Below, in pieces: positions 32,337 to 42,421 of a stretch of DNA of 64,000 nt (its first letter is position 1; each line of letters starts with the position of its first letter). The DNA comes from Bacillus_P idriensis_A (GTDB lineage: Bacteria; Bacillota; Bacilli; Bacillales; Bacillaceae): NCBI RefSeq assembly GCF_050483325.1, contig NZ_JBCMYF010000008.1, forward strand, positions 62,001-126,000, given 5' to 3'. Made by a program: the position numbers and the translations under genes. A model generated the notes under the pieces. The model saw only the letters and a program-made list of their open reading frames with translations, was not told the origin of the DNA and did no database searches.

Positions 32337-34370
32337 ATGCAAGCTCGAGATTTATCTGTTTTATTAAGTGTAATATTGATTGTTGCAATGCTGATTATCC
32401 CGTTTCCAACATGGCTGCTGAGCCTCTTGATCATGATGAATATTACCCTTGCCCTGCTCGTTCTTTTAACTTCAATGAATATGAGGGAGCCGCTTGATTT
32501 TGCCATTTTTCCATCCTTATTGCTGCTGCTTACTCTTTTTCGTCTTGGGTTGAATGTTTCTACTACACGTGCAATTCTCTCTCATGGAGAAGCAGGCGGT
32601 GTAGTTGAAACGTTTGGAACGTTCGTAGTAGGCGGAAATGTATTAGTGGGATTTGTTGTCTTTCTTATCCTGATTATCATTCAGTTTGTGGTTATCACAA
32701 AAGGATCAGAAAGGGTGTCTGAAGTTGCGGCAAGATTTACTCTTGATGCGATGCCCGGAAAACAGATGAGCATTGATGCTGATTTAAATGCAGGCGTCAT
32801 TTCTGAGCAGCAGGCCCGGACACGCCGTGAAAAAGTGTCCAGAGAAGCAGATTTCTACGGTGCCATGGATGGAGCGAGCAAGTTTGTAAAGGGAGATGCG
32901 ATTGCTGGGATCATCATTGTGATTATCAATATGATTTTTGGAATCATTATTGGAATGATGCAGCTTGGCATGGGTTTTGGAGATGCTGCTGCTCACTTTA
33001 CAATGCTTACAGTTGGTGACGGTATTGTCAGTCAAATACCTGCCCTGCTTATTTCAACCGCAACCGGCATCGTTGTGACACGAGCTGCTTCTGACGGCAA
33101 TTTAGGTACAGATATTACAAGTCAATTGTTTGCTTATCCGAAAATGATGTATGTCGCAGCGGGAACGATACTCCTGCTCGGAATTTTCACACCGATTGGT
33201 TTATTTGTTACAGTGCCGATTGCGTCTGCATTTGGTTTCGGAGGCTATTTTATTTCTAAATCAAATCAGGATCAGCTTAAATTGGAAGAAGAAGTGGAAG
33301 AGGAAGTTGAGATTGATGAAATGAAAACACCTGAGAGTGTCGTACAGCTGCTGAATGTGGATCCCATTGAATTTGAATTTGGTTATGGTCTGATTCCGCT
33401 TGCGGACACGAATCAGGGAGGTGATCTGCTTGACCGGATCGTGATGATCAGGAGGCAGCTTGCAATTGAACTTGGACTTGTTATTCCAGTTGTGCGAATA
33501 CGTGACAACATCCAGCTTCAGCCCAACGAATACAGGCTGAAGCTAAAAGGAAATGAAGTCGCAAAAGGGGAGGTTCTTCTGGATCATTATTTGGCAATGG
33601 CTCCTGGAATTGAAGATGATTCCATTGATGGGATTGATACAATCGAGCCTGCGTTTGGGCTTCCGGCTAAATGGATTAATGAAGAAAACAAGGATGCGGC
33701 TGAAATGTTCGGCTATACCGTCGTTGATCCTCCGTCAGTTGTATCAACGCATATTACTGAAACGATAAAACAGCATGCACATGAGCTTCTTGGGCGTCAG
33801 GAGACGAAACAGCTTATTGACCATTTGAAAGAGTCCTATCCGATTCTCTCAGAAGAGGTCACACCATCTCCGCTTTCAATCGGTGACATTCAAAAAGTGC
33901 TTGCAAAGCTATTAAAAGAGAAAGTGTCGATTCGGAATTTGCCGGTGATTTTTGAATCTTTGGCTGATTATGGAAAAATGACGTCAGATACAGAATTATT
34001 GGGAGAATACGTCAGACAGGCATTAGCAAAACAAATTACAAGCCAGTATTCATCTGGTGAAACCCTAAAAGTAGTGACTCTTTCAGGAAGGGTCGAAAAA
34101 GCTGTTGCAGAAGGTGTGCAGCAAACAGAGCATGGAAATTACCTGTCAATTGAACCGGACATCTCACAAGCTATTATTGAATCTATTGCAAAAGAGATCG
34201 AACAATTAGCCTTGCAGGAGCAGTCGCCGATCCTTCTGTGTTCGCCAGCTGTAAGGATGTATGTAAGACAATTAATAGACCGCTATTTTCCTCAGCTGCC
34301 TGTGCTCTCCTATAATGAGCTTGAGGCCAATGTGGAAGTTCAAAGTGTCGGGGTGGTGAATATCGCATGA
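32337..34370 (+). CDS. flhA: Flagellar export gate protein FlhA
   Basis: Largest export-gate component; its cytoplasmic ring docks chaperone-substrate complexes. The 677-aa protein has about eight membrane helices in the first 310 residues, the FHIPEP-type conserved loop (RFTLDAMPGKQMSIDADLNAG near 150) and a large cytoplasmic domain. An in-frame TTG at 32319 precedes the ribosome-binding site GAGAGG and is rejected for ATG 32337. It overlaps flhF by four bases. Confidence 0.97.
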   Translation: MQARDLSVLLSVILIVAMLIIPFPTWLLSLLIMMNITLALLVLLTSMNMREPLDFAIFPSLLLLLTLFRLGLNVSTTRAILSHGEAGGVVETFGTFVVGGNVLVGFVVFLILIIIQFVVITKGSERVSEVAARFTLDAMPGKQMSIDADLNAGVISEQQARTRREKVSREADFYGAMDGASKFVKGDAIAGIIIVIINMIFGIIIGMMQLGMGFGDAAAHFTMLTVGDGIVSQIPALLISTATGIVVTRAASDGNLGTDITSQLFAYPKMMYVAAGTILLLGIFTPIGLFVTVPIASAFGFGGYFISKSNQDQLKLEEEVEEEVEIDEMKTPESVVQLLNVDPIEFEFGYGLIPLADTNQGGDLLDRIVMIRRQLAIELGLVIPVVRIRDNIQLQPNEYRLKLKGNEVAKGEVLLDHYLAMAPGIEDDSIDGIDTIEPAFGLPAKWINEENKDAAEMFGYTVVDPPSVVSTHITETIKQHAHELLGRQETKQLIDHLKESYPILSEEVTPSPLSIGDIQKVLAKLLKEKVSIRNLPVIFESLADYGKMTSDTELLGEYVRQALAKQITSQYSSGETLKVVTLSGRVEKAVAEGVQQTEHGNYLSIEPDISQAIIESIAKEIEQLALQEQSPILLCSPAVRMYVRQLIDRYFPQLPVLSYNELEANVEVQSVGVVNIA

Positions 34371-35467
34371 AAGTAAAGAAATATATAGCTCCGAATATGC
34401 AGGAAGCGATGAAAAAAATCAAAAGTGAACTCGGTCATGATGCCGTGATTCTAAACTCAAAGGTCGTTCATACCGGTGGAATCTTTGGTCTTTTTACGAA
34501 AAAAAAGATAGAAGTGATTGCCGGGCACGATCCGGATCCGCTGATTCATAAAAACCATTTGAAAACCGGATATGTACAAGATGAGCCTGCAGAGAAAGCG
34601 GCATATGAGATGAATCATGAGCATTCCCTGATGTCAGAGGTTCTTGAACTGAAAAAACTAGTCAAATCCATAAATATGAATGAACAGCAAAAGAATCTTC
34701 CGCCTCAGCTGATAAAGCTCAATCAATTTCTTCAAGAAAAAGAAATAGGTTCTGAAGGCAGAAATGACATCCTTTCAACCTTCATGGGTGACCCGGAAGA
34801 GCCATCACCATCTGAATTACATGCAGAAGCAGTTAAGGTAATAGAGAAAAAGATGGGACACCTGTCGTTTGGAGGAATCTCTTATCAAAAAAAATATATA
34901 AATGTTGTCGGTCCAACAGGGGTCGGAAAAACAACTACACTTGCAAAGCTCGCAGCTGAAAGTATGCTTGAAAATCAAAAGAAAATTGCCTTTATCACAA
35001 CGGATACATACAGAATTGCAGCAATCGAACAGATCAAAACGTACGCCAAAATATTTAATGCACCGGTTGAGGTCTGTTATTCACTTGAAGACTTTCAGAA
35101 CGCTAAAGAAAAATTCAAAGAAATGGATATGGTTTTTATTGATACTGCCGGAAGAAATTTCAGGAACCGGCAGCTTGTATCAGATTTAGAAAAGCTGATT
35201 GATTTTACCGAAGAAGTGGAAACATTCCTCGTGCTTTCAGTTACTTCTAAATTAACTGACATGCTTGAAATCTATGAGAATTTCTCTTCCATTCAAATTG
35301 ATAAGATTATCTTTACAAAGCTTGATGAAACGAATTCAAGGGGAGCGATGTATGATTTTATCCTGTCTGCTGAAAAAGGTGCTGCTTATATGACGAACGG
35401 TCAGAACGTTCCGGATGATATCTTGACGGCTACCGCAAGACTGACAGCGAAAGAGATTTTGAGGTAA
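34367..35467 (+). CDS. flhF: Flagellar placement GTPase FlhF
   Basis: SRP-type GTPase that sets the site of new flagella. The 366-aa protein has the N-terminal basic B domain (KKYIAPNMQEAMKKIKSELG), then N and G domains with VGPTGVGKTTTLAKLA (near residue 180), TTDTYRIAAIEQIKTYA, DTAGR and TKLDET motifs. The ATG overlaps the flhA stop and its TAA overlaps the flhG ATG, so the three genes are translated in series. Confidence 0.97.
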   Translation: MKVKKYIAPNMQEAMKKIKSELGHDAVILNSKVVHTGGIFGLFTKKKIEVIAGHDPDPLIHKNHLKTGYVQDEPAEKAAYEMNHEHSLMSEVLELKKLVKSINMNEQQKNLPPQLIKLNQFLQEKEIGSEGRNDILSTFMGDPEEPSPSELHAEAVKVIEKKMGHLSFGGISYQKKYINVVGPTGVGKTTTLAKLAAESMLENQKKIAFITTDTYRIAAIEQIKTYAKIFNAPVEVCYSLEDFQNAKEKFKEMDMVFIDTAGRNFRNRQLVSDLEKLIDFTEEVETFLVLSVTSKLTDMLEIYENFSSIQIDKIIFTKLDETNSRGAMYDFILSAEKGAAYMTNGQNVPDDILTATARLTAKEILR

Positions 35468-36345
35468 TGGATCAGGCAGAGCAGTTAAGGCAGCATTTAC
35501 AGCAATTGAATCAGCAACTGAATAAGAATGAGGCTAAATCCATTGCGGTCATCAGCGGAAAAGGCGGAGTCGGCAAATCAAATTTCACCATTAATTTCGC
35601 TGTCAGGTTAGCAGAAAAGGGAAAACGTGTGCTTGTTATTGATCTGGATATTGGATATGGGAACATTGACATTCTTATTGGGCAATCCAGCTCTTCAACA
35701 ATCTTAGATTTTTTTAATCTGAAAAAGGAGCTGGAAGAACTGATACATTCAGGTCCCGGAGGATTTGATTATATATGCGGGGGAACAGGATTGTCTTATT
35801 TATTCAAAATGGAAAAACCTCAGTTCGATTCTTTCTCGGCTAAGCTTGAAGCGCTGTTTAACAGATACGATTACATCATTTTTGATATGGGTGCCGGTAT
35901 GACAGAGGAAAGCTTGAAATTTGTTTTGTCAGCTGATGAGCTGTTTATCCTTACAACACCTGAACCAACTTCAATTACGGATGCCTATTCAGCCATCAAG
36001 CAAATAAGCATGCATGATAAAAGCATCCCGATTTCCATTGTAGTAAACAGGGCTGATCATGCAAAAGCTGCACATCAGACATCTTTGAGGATGCAGGCTG
36101 CAATTGAACAGTTTCTAGGTATGAATTCGTCATATGCAGGATGGATGCCGGATGATGGTTTTGTTTCACAGGCTGTAACCAGACAGATGCCATTTACTAT
36201 ACTATTTCCCAAAAGCGCCGCAAGCAGGGCGCTGCATGAGATTGCTGCTTCTTTTTTGGACCGGGGGAAAAAGGATTCGGAAATTCAGCCAAAACCTGCT
36301 TCGTTTCTCTTAAAAATGTCGCAATTCTTCAGAGGAGGCAGATAA
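35467..36345 (+). CDS. flhG: Flagellar number regulator FlhG (YlxH, MinD-like ATPase)
   Basis: MinD/ParA-family ATPase that stimulates FlhF GTPase and controls flagellar number and C-ring assembly. The 292-aa protein has the deviant Walker A G31-KGGVGKSN, switch I with DLDIGYGN, and the FDMGAGM switch II region. The N-terminal Gln-rich helix (LRQHLQQLNQQLNKN) matches the FlhF-activating segment of this family. It starts on the last base of the flhF stop codon. Confidence 0.96.
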   Translation: MDQAEQLRQHLQQLNQQLNKNEAKSIAVISGKGGVGKSNFTINFAVRLAEKGKRVLVIDLDIGYGNIDILIGQSSSSTILDFFNLKKELEELIHSGPGGFDYICGGTGLSYLFKMEKPQFDSFSAKLEALFNRYDYIIFDMGAGMTEESLKFVLSADELFILTTPEPTSITDAYSAIKQISMHDKSIPISIVVNRADHAKAAHQTSLRMQAAIEQFLGMNSSYAGWMPDDGFVSQAVTRQMPFTILFPKSAASRALHEIAASFLDRGKKDSEIQPKPASFLLKMSQFFRGGR

Positions 36346-36348
36346 TAA

Positions 36349-37395
36349 ATGACAAAGATTCGGGTTCTGGTGGTAGACGACTCTGCCTTTATGAGGAAGC
36401 TGATCACCGATTTTTTAGAAGAAAGCGGCTTTATAGAAGTGGTGGCTGCAGCGCGCAATGGGCAAGATGCCCTGTCAAAAATCAGCCAATTGGATCCTGA
36501 TGTTATTACGCTAGATATCGAAATGCCTGGCCAAAACGGTCTGCAGATATTAAAACAGATCATGGAGGATTCCCCAAAACCTGTGATTATGCTGTCCAGC
36601 ACCACAAAAGAAGGGGCAGATCATACGATTCAGTCCCTGCAGCTTGGCGCGATAGATTTTATCGCAAAACCTTCGGGAGCGATCTCTCTTGACCTCCATA
36701 AAGTAAAACAGGAATTAATTCAAAAAGTAAAGACGGCAAGCCGTTCAGGGGTTAAAAAAATCAGTTCTATAAGAATTGAACCCATCCAATCAAATAAGAA
36801 GACTTGCGTGCAAAGGTACACTAAACATCTCGTCTGCATCGGAACTTCCACAGGAGGCCCAAGAGCTCTTCAGCAGGTCTTGCCAAGGTTGCCGGCAGAT
36901 CTTGAAGCTCCAGTTTTTATTGTACAGCATATGCCAGAAGGGTTTACTTCTTCTTTAGCTGCAAGACTGCATGCTCTTTCAGCCATAAATGTAAAAGAAG
37001 CTGAAGATGGCGAGCTTGCATTAAATGGAACAGCCTATATTGCGCCAGGCGGATTTCATATGAAGATTGCAGGGGATAAAAACCGGATGGTCATCAGGCT
37101 TGATAAAGAAAATCCGCGGAGCGGCCACAGACCCTCTGTTGATACAATGTTTGAATCAATAAGCATGCTTCAAAATATTCATAAAGTGGCTGTTATTATG
37201 ACAGGCATGGGGGCAGACGGAACAGAAGGATTAAAGAAATTAAAGCAGTCAGGAGATCTGCATGCCATCTCAGAATCTGAAAAAACGTCGATTGTTTTTG
37301 GAATGCCGAAGAACGCTTTTCAGACAAAAGCAATTGATGAAGTTTTAGATGTACAGAATATTGCTGCTTCTATTATGAAATTTATTCGAGGCTAA
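36349..37395 (+). CDS. cheB: Chemotaxis response regulator / protein-glutamate methylesterase CheB
   Basis: CheB removes methyl groups from receptors, and deamidates receptor glutamines, when phosphorylated by CheA. The 348-aa protein has a receiver domain (1-120, acidic D10-D11 and phospho-acceptor D56 in ITLDIEMPG) and a C-terminal methylesterase domain with the Ser in GTSTGGPRAL, His in QHMPEGFTSS and Asp in MTGMGADG. AGGAGGC precedes the ATG. No cheR lies in this operon, as in B. subtilis. Confidence 0.97.
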   Translation: MTKIRVLVVDDSAFMRKLITDFLEESGFIEVVAAARNGQDALSKISQLDPDVITLDIEMPGQNGLQILKQIMEDSPKPVIMLSSTTKEGADHTIQSLQLGAIDFIAKPSGAISLDLHKVKQELIQKVKTASRSGVKKISSIRIEPIQSNKKTCVQRYTKHLVCIGTSTGGPRALQQVLPRLPADLEAPVFIVQHMPEGFTSSLAARLHALSAINVKEAEDGELALNGTAYIAPGGFHMKIAGDKNRMVIRLDKENPRSGHRPSVDTMFESISMLQNIHKVAVIMTGMGADGTEGLKKLKQSGDLHAISESEKTSIVFGMPKNAFQTKAIDEVLDVQNIAASIMKFIRG

Positions 37396-37410
37396 GGGGA
37401 GTAAACTTAA

Positions 37411-39411
37411 ATGGATATGAGTCAATACTTAGAGGTCTTCATTGAAGAAAGTAAAGAACATTTGCAGTCTTGTAATGAAAAGCTGCTGGAGCTGGAAAAA
37501 AATCCTGCAGATTTATTGATTGTTAATGAAATTTTCCGTTCAGCCCACACATTAAAAGGCATGAGTGCAACGATGGGCTACAGTGATTTAGCTAATTTAA
37601 CCCACCAAATGGAAAACGTGCTCGATGCCATCCGCAATGAAAAACTGCAAGTATCCGATGTCCTTCTTGATGCGGTCTTTCAGGCCGTTGATGACCTTGA
37701 AGAAATGGTTTTATCCATTGCTGAAGGCGGAGACGGAAAAAAAGATGTCAACAACGTGATTGCCAAGCTGAAAAAGATTGAAACGGGTGAATCTGAGAAA
37801 ATGGAACATGCAGTTGAAGCAACAGCCCTCACAGCCATGAAAGAATTTGATGATTTTGAACGGACAGTCCTTCAGCAGTCTAAAGAGCAAGGCTTTCATA
37901 CATATGAATTGACGATTAAATTAAGAGATGATTGTCTCTTGAAAGCAGCGCGTGTTTTTATGGTTTTTGAAATAGCTGAAAAGCTCGGAGAAGTCATAAA
38001 ATCTGTTCCTTCAGTTGATTTGCTTGAAGAAGAAAAATTTGATCAGCAATTTCAGCTTGCTTTTGTTACTAAGGAATCTGCAAATGAAATCGAAAGACAA
38101 ATTATGAAGGTTTCTGAAATTCAATCTGTTGAAATTTCTCCGCTTTCGATGGATGAAAGATTGATAGAAAAAGAACCTGCTCAATCTGATGAAAGTGCTG
38201 CAAATTCCGAACAGACAGCTGCAAAAGATGAAGCAGCTGTATCTAAAGCTGCCGTACAAGCAAGCTCAAAAACGATCCGCGTGAATATTGACAGGCTTGA
38301 CAGTCTCATGAATCTTTTTGAAGAACTTGTGATTGACAGAGGAAGGCTTGAGCAAATCTCAAAGCAGCTGAAAAATAACGAGCTGCATGAAACAGTGGAG
38401 CATATGTCGCGAATATCAGGAGATCTTCAAACAATTATCCTGAACATGAGAATGGTACCTGTTGAAACTGTTTTCAACCGTTTTCCCCGCATGATCAGGC
38501 AGCTTGCTAAAGACTTAAATAAAAAAATAAATCTTGAAATTAACGGTGCTGAAACGGAGCTTGACAGGACTGTTATTGACGAAATCGGAGATCCGCTCGT
38601 ACATCTTTTAAGAAATGCAATTGATCATGGAATTGAATCGCCTGAAACACGGCTTAAGCACGGAAAGCCAGAAGAAGGCAAAGTTGTCCTCAGGGCTTAT
38701 CACAGCGGAAACTATGTCTTCATTGAAATTGAAGATGACGGAAATGGCATCAGCAGAGAAAGAGTGTTAAAGAAAGCGATTGACAGAGCAATTGTATCAG
38801 AAAAAATGGCTGAGACACTTTCTGATAAGCAGGTATATGAATTGATTTTCTCTTCCGGGTTTTCTACGGCAGAAACGATATCAGACATATCCGGAAGAGG
38901 TGTTGGGCTTGATGTGGTCAAGAATACCATTGAAGCTCTTGGAGGCTCAATTTCAATCGATTCAAAAGAAGGTGCTGGTTCTTTATTTTCCATCCAGCTT
39001 CCCCTCACACTGTCTATCATTTCTGTGATGCTTGTCAAACTTTCGAATGAAACATTTGCTATTCCGATATCTTCAATCATTGAAACGGCCGTGATCAGCA
39101 AAGATGAAGTGATGAGTGCACATAATCAGAAAGTCATTGACTTCAGAGGCAGAATTGTACCGCTTATCTCCCTTTCAGAAGTATTTGAAGTTCCGGCTGA
39201 AAACGAAGAAGATTCACATCTTGCTATTGTTATTGTAAAAAAAGGAGATAAAACGGCTGCATTGACAGTGAGTTCATTTATTGGCCAGCAGGAAATTGTT
39301 CTAAAGTCACTGGGTCAGTACCTTCACTCTGTTTTTGCTGTATCAGGTGCAACGATACTTGGCGATGGACAAGTAGCTTTAATCATAGATTGCAATGCTC
39401 TTATCAAATAG
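37411..39411 (+). CDS. cheA: Chemotaxis histidine kinase CheA
   Basis: Central kinase of chemotaxis. The 666-aa protein has an HPt domain with phospho-His H46 (RSAHTLKGM), a response-regulator-binding P2 domain (about 155-250), an acidic Ala/Glu-rich linker, the dimerisation helices (about 285-345), the HATPase domain with the N box HLLRNAIDHGIE and G boxes DDGNGIS and GRGVGLDVV, and a C-terminal CheW-like domain (about 525-666). AAGGGGAG precedes the ATG. Confidence 0.98.
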   Translation: MDMSQYLEVFIEESKEHLQSCNEKLLELEKNPADLLIVNEIFRSAHTLKGMSATMGYSDLANLTHQMENVLDAIRNEKLQVSDVLLDAVFQAVDDLEEMVLSIAEGGDGKKDVNNVIAKLKKIETGESEKMEHAVEATALTAMKEFDDFERTVLQQSKEQGFHTYELTIKLRDDCLLKAARVFMVFEIAEKLGEVIKSVPSVDLLEEEKFDQQFQLAFVTKESANEIERQIMKVSEIQSVEISPLSMDERLIEKEPAQSDESAANSEQTAAKDEAAVSKAAVQASSKTIRVNIDRLDSLMNLFEELVIDRGRLEQISKQLKNNELHETVEHMSRISGDLQTIILNMRMVPVETVFNRFPRMIRQLAKDLNKKINLEINGAETELDRTVIDEIGDPLVHLLRNAIDHGIESPETRLKHGKPEEGKVVLRAYHSGNYVFIEIEDDGNGISRERVLKKAIDRAIVSEKMAETLSDKQVYELIFSSGFSTAETISDISGRGVGLDVVKNTIEALGGSISIDSKEGAGSLFSIQLPLTLSIISVMLVKLSNETFAIPISSIIETAVISKDEVMSAHNQKVIDFRGRIVPLISLSEVFEVPAENEEDSHLAIVIVKKGDKTAALTVSSFIGQQEIVLKSLGQYLHSVFAVSGATILGDGQVALIIDCNALIK

Positions 39412-39438
39412 TTTAGTTATCGAATAGGGGATGTAGAA

Positions 39439-39900
39439 ATGACGGATACAATCAAAAAACAGATGAAAATGATTGTTTTTCAATTAAATCACGAAGAATA
39501 CGGAATTTCAGTCGATAAAGTGCGCTCTATTGAAAAAATACAGACCTTTACACGTGTTCCCGGGACAGAGCCTTTTGTTAAAGGTGTTATCAATTTAAGA
39601 GGGATTGTCACGCCGATTATTGATCTGCGGACAAGATTTCATCTCGAGCAGAAGCCATTTACAGACAGTACCAGGATCATTGTTGCTTCATTAGATCAAT
39701 TTGAGGTCGGGTTGATCGTCGATGCTGCTAATGATGTCATCGATTTGGCAATGGATGAAGTGGAACCTGCTCCTGAGGTTGTCGGTGCAGTAGAGGCAGA
39801 GTATGTAGAAGGTATTGCTAAAATCGGCAGACGCCTGATTATTCTTCTTGATTTGAATAAAGTGATGACAGCAGACAAAACGTTTGCTCTTCAATCTTAA
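39439..39900 (+). CDS. cheW: Chemotaxis coupling protein CheW
   Basis: Adaptor that links receptors to CheA. The 153-aa protein is a single CheW domain of two beta barrels, with the EYGISVDKVRSIEKIQ, VKGVINLRGIVTPIIDLR and RLIILLDLNKVM motifs. Start ATG 39439 follows AGGGGATG. It is encoded between cheA and cheC, the B. subtilis order. Confidence 0.97.
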   Translation: MTDTIKKQMKMIVFQLNHEEYGISVDKVRSIEKIQTFTRVPGTEPFVKGVINLRGIVTPIIDLRTRFHLEQKPFTDSTRIIVASLDQFEVGLIVDAANDVIDLAMDEVEPAPEVVGAVEAEYVEGIAKIGRRLIILLDLNKVMTADKTFALQS

Positions 39901-39911
39901 GGTTCTTATTT

Positions 39912-40541
39912 ATGAATGATTTTAATCAGCTTACAGCAATGCATTTGGATATTTTAAAAGAAGCGGGAAATATAGGAGCCGGTCATTCGGCTACAGCACT
40001 TTCGGCTCTTTTGAATAAAAGAATTGAAATAAAGATTCCTGATGTCAGCCTGCTTTCATTTAATGAGCTGACAGAACGTTTAGGCGGGCCGGAAATGGCA
40101 GTGGCCAGCCTTTACTTTAGAATTGAGGGGGATCTGCCGGGTTCCATGTATTTTATCTTATCAATTGAACAGGCCGAAAGGTTTATCAGGAATTTGACTA
40201 AGGATCCAGGGTTTAACATAGAAAATATTGAACAAGAAGAAATTGGAACTTCTGCCCTCAAAGAGCTCGGTAATATTGTGACAGGGTCATATTTGACTGC
40301 ATTGTCTGACTTTACAGGTCTCAGCCTGTATCCATCTGTTCCAGGCCTTTCTATTGATATGTTCGCAGCCGTCATTACACATGGACTGATCGAAGTTTCG
40401 CATGTGAGCGATTACGCCATTGTTATTGACACAGCTATCCAAGAATTCGGCGGTGAGAGCACAGAAGTGATTCAAGGCCATTTTTTCCTGATGCCGGACC
40501 CGGACTCTTTTGATAAACTCTTCAAATCAATAGGGGTATAA
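39912..40541 (+). CDS. cheC: CheY-P phosphatase CheC
   Basis: CheC removes phosphate from CheY-P and is stimulated by CheD. The 209-aa protein shows both active-site helices of the family, ILKEAGNIGAGHSATALS near residue 15 and SALKELGNIVTGSYLTALS near residue 115, each with the Glu and Asn pair. Unlike FliY it has no FliN domain. It lies four bases before cheD. Confidence 0.96.
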   Translation: MNDFNQLTAMHLDILKEAGNIGAGHSATALSALLNKRIEIKIPDVSLLSFNELTERLGGPEMAVASLYFRIEGDLPGSMYFILSIEQAERFIRNLTKDPGFNIENIEQEEIGTSALKELGNIVTGSYLTALSDFTGLSLYPSVPGLSIDMFAAVITHGLIEVSHVSDYAIVIDTAIQEFGGESTEVIQGHFFLMPDPDSFDKLFKSIGV

Positions 40542-40545
40542 CAGC

Positions 40546-41043
40546 ATGACTCAAATAGTGGAGATTGTAAAAGTCGGAATAGCTGAAAAAGATGTTGTAG
40601 AACCGCCAAAGTGGATTCGCACATCCGGCCTTGGTTCTTGTGTCGGGCTTGTACTTTATGATGAATTCAGAAAAATAGCAGGTCTGGTTCATGTCATGCT
40701 TCCTGATTCAGCACTCGCCAAGTCAGGAGTGCAAAATCCTTCAAAGTATGCAGATACCGCAGTCAAAGAACTTATCAGACATGTTATTTCATGCGGAGGA
40801 CGCAAAGGATTGTTAAAAGCAAAACTTGCAGGAGGTGCGCAAATGTTTCAATTTCATTCTGAAAACAGCATGATGCGCATCGGTCCAAGAAATGTTGAAG
40901 CTATACTCAAACAGCTTCATCAATTGCACATTCCCGTTGTCAGCATGGATGTAGGGGGAAGCAGCGGAAGAACAATCGAATTCGATCCCGCTACCTGCAT
41001 GATGCATATTAGAACGGTCAATCAAGGATCTAAAACGATATAA
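40546..41043 (+). CDS. cheD: Chemoreceptor glutamine deamidase CheD
   Basis: CheD deamidates receptor glutamines and exchanges between receptors and CheC. The 165-aa protein has the catalytic Cys in TSGLGSCVGLVLYD, His in GLVHVMLPDS and the KLAGGAQMF motif. The start follows AGGGGTA at the end of cheC. The 45 bases to sigD contain only the sigD ribosome-binding site. Confidence 0.96.
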   Translation: MTQIVEIVKVGIAEKDVVEPPKWIRTSGLGSCVGLVLYDEFRKIAGLVHVMLPDSALAKSGVQNPSKYADTAVKELIRHVISCGGRKGLLKAKLAGGAQMFQFHSENSMMRIGPRNVEAILKQLHQLHIPVVSMDVGGSSGRTIEFDPATCMMHIRTVNQGSKTI

Positions 41044-41088
41044 AAAACACACCAGAAATTAAAAATCACAAATCTGAAGGGGAGAAAA

Positions 41089-41859
41089 ATGATACAAGCA
41101 GCAAAAATCGAAGAACAAGAGCATTGGGACAAATGGATTCACTGCCGCGACAATGATGCGTGCGATGCGCTGATTAAGAGATACATGCCGCTTGTAAGCT
41201 ACCATGTGCAGCGCATCTCAGTAAGTCTGCCAAAATCAGTAAATAAAGAGGATTTAAAGAGCATCGGAATGATCGGGTTATATGACGCTCTTGAAAAATT
41301 TGATTACAAAAGAGATCTAAAGTTTGAAACGTATGCTTCTTTCCGGATAAGAGGCGCCATTTTAGACGGTCTCAGAAAAGAAGACTGGCTGCCGCGAAGT
41401 GCAAGGGAAAAAGCTAAAAAAGTGGATGCGAGCATAGAGCGTCTTGAGCAAAAGTATTTGCGGAACGTGATGCCAAGCGAAGTTGCAAAGGACCTTGAAA
41501 TGTCAGAAGATGAAGTAACCCACATAATGAATGAAGGTTTCTTTGCAAATGTTCTTTCAATAGACGACCAAAATCACGATCAGGATGAACAGGAGCATCA
41601 TTCGAAAATGGTTCTTAGAGACGAGAAGTCGATTTCTCCCGAAGAAAAAATCGTGAAGGATGAGCTGATCATGCAATTAAGTGAAGTCATCACCGGCCTC
41701 TCTGAAAAAGAACAGCTTGTAGTCAGTTTATTTTATAAAGAAGAACTGACGCTTACAGAAATCGGACAAGTAATGGGGCTTTCGACATCGCGCATTTCCC
41801 AAATCCACTCGAAAGCACTGTTCAAATTAAGAAATTTACTTGAAAAAATGATTCAATAA
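41089..41859 (+). CDS. sigD: RNA polymerase sigma factor SigD (sigma-28, FliA-type)
   Basis: Sigma factor for late flagellar, chemoreceptor and autolysin genes. The 256-aa protein has region 2 (LIKRYMPLVSYHVQRI ... KSIGMIGLYDALEKFD ... YASFRIRGAILDGLR), region 3 with the MPSEVAKDLEMSEDEV helix-turn-helix, and region 4 (LSEKEQLVVSLFYKEELTLTEIGQVMGLSTSRISQIHSKAL). Position near the 3' end of the fla/che operon makes its level sensitive to operon readthrough, as established in B. subtilis. AAGGGGAG precedes the ATG. Confidence 0.98.
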   Translation: MIQAAKIEEQEHWDKWIHCRDNDACDALIKRYMPLVSYHVQRISVSLPKSVNKEDLKSIGMIGLYDALEKFDYKRDLKFETYASFRIRGAILDGLRKEDWLPRSAREKAKKVDASIERLEQKYLRNVMPSEVAKDLEMSEDEVTHIMNEGFFANVLSIDDQNHDQDEQEHHSKMVLRDEKSISPEEKIVKDELIMQLSEVITGLSEKEQLVVSLFYKEELTLTEIGQVMGLSTSRISQIHSKALFKLRNLLEKMIQ

Positions 41860-41901
41860 TGAATCAGCATAAGTCTTAAAACAAGTGAGTGAACAAACTA
41901 T

Positions 41902-42375
41902 ATGACTGTCGTTTTATTAATCATCAGCATGATTCTCCATGCTGCAGGGTTTTATTTTATTGCCCTTTTATACTTAAAATATCAATCAGTTAAACAATCA
42001 GAAGAAAAGCAAGCAGCCATCCTTGAAGAAGCAGAGCAGTCGCTTGCAGCTTATATGATTGAATTTAAGGAAGAGAATGAAAAACTGATAGCCGGAATTA
42101 AAATGGCCAAGCAGACAGATATAAATATAGGTAGAAACAGCTCTCATCCGCATAAACCAGTGACAGAACCCGAAGAACCGGAATTTCCGGTTGTCCGTAT
42201 AGCCCATGAAGATCAGCTGGAGTTATCAGACCCGATTGAAAAAGTCCAGCCGGAATCAGAAGAGAAAAAGATTATTTCCCTGTTTCAACAAGGGTTATCT
42301 TCTGAGGAAATAGCGAAAAAATTAAATAAAGGGAAAACAGAAGTTGAGCTTTTGCTTAAATTCCGTCAAAACTAG
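41902..42375 (+). CDS. swrB: Swarming motility protein SwrB
   Basis: SwrB promotes FliM/FliG-dependent basal body maturation and type III export in B. subtilis. The 157-aa product has one N-terminal membrane helix (about 3-24), a charged coiled coil (about 25-70), a variable acidic linker and a short C-terminal helix-turn-helix-like segment (ISLFQQGLSSEEIAKKLNKGKTEVELLLKF). Sequence is weakly conserved; position after sigD supports the name. It is the last gene of the motility operon, and only 11 bases separate its stop from the rpsB -35 box. Confidence 0.85.
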   Translation: MTVVLLIISMILHAAGFYFIALLYLKYQSVKQSEEKQAAILEEAEQSLAAYMIEFKEENEKLIAGIKMAKQTDINIGRNSSHPHKPVTEPEEPEFPVVRIAHEDQLELSDPIEKVQPESEEKKIISLFQQGLSSEEIAKKLNKGKTEVELLLKFRQN

Positions 42376-42386
42376 TCGATATTTGC

Positions 42387-42415
42387 TTGCTTATGATCAA
42401 TCCTTATGATATATT
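42387..42415 (+). promoter_or_regulatory. Predicted sigma-A promoter of rpsB
   Basis: TTGCTT (42387-42392), a 17-base spacer containing TATG, and TATATT (42410-42415). Transcription would start near 42422, giving a leader of about 105 bases. Confidence 0.7.
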
Positions 42416-42421
42416 AATTTT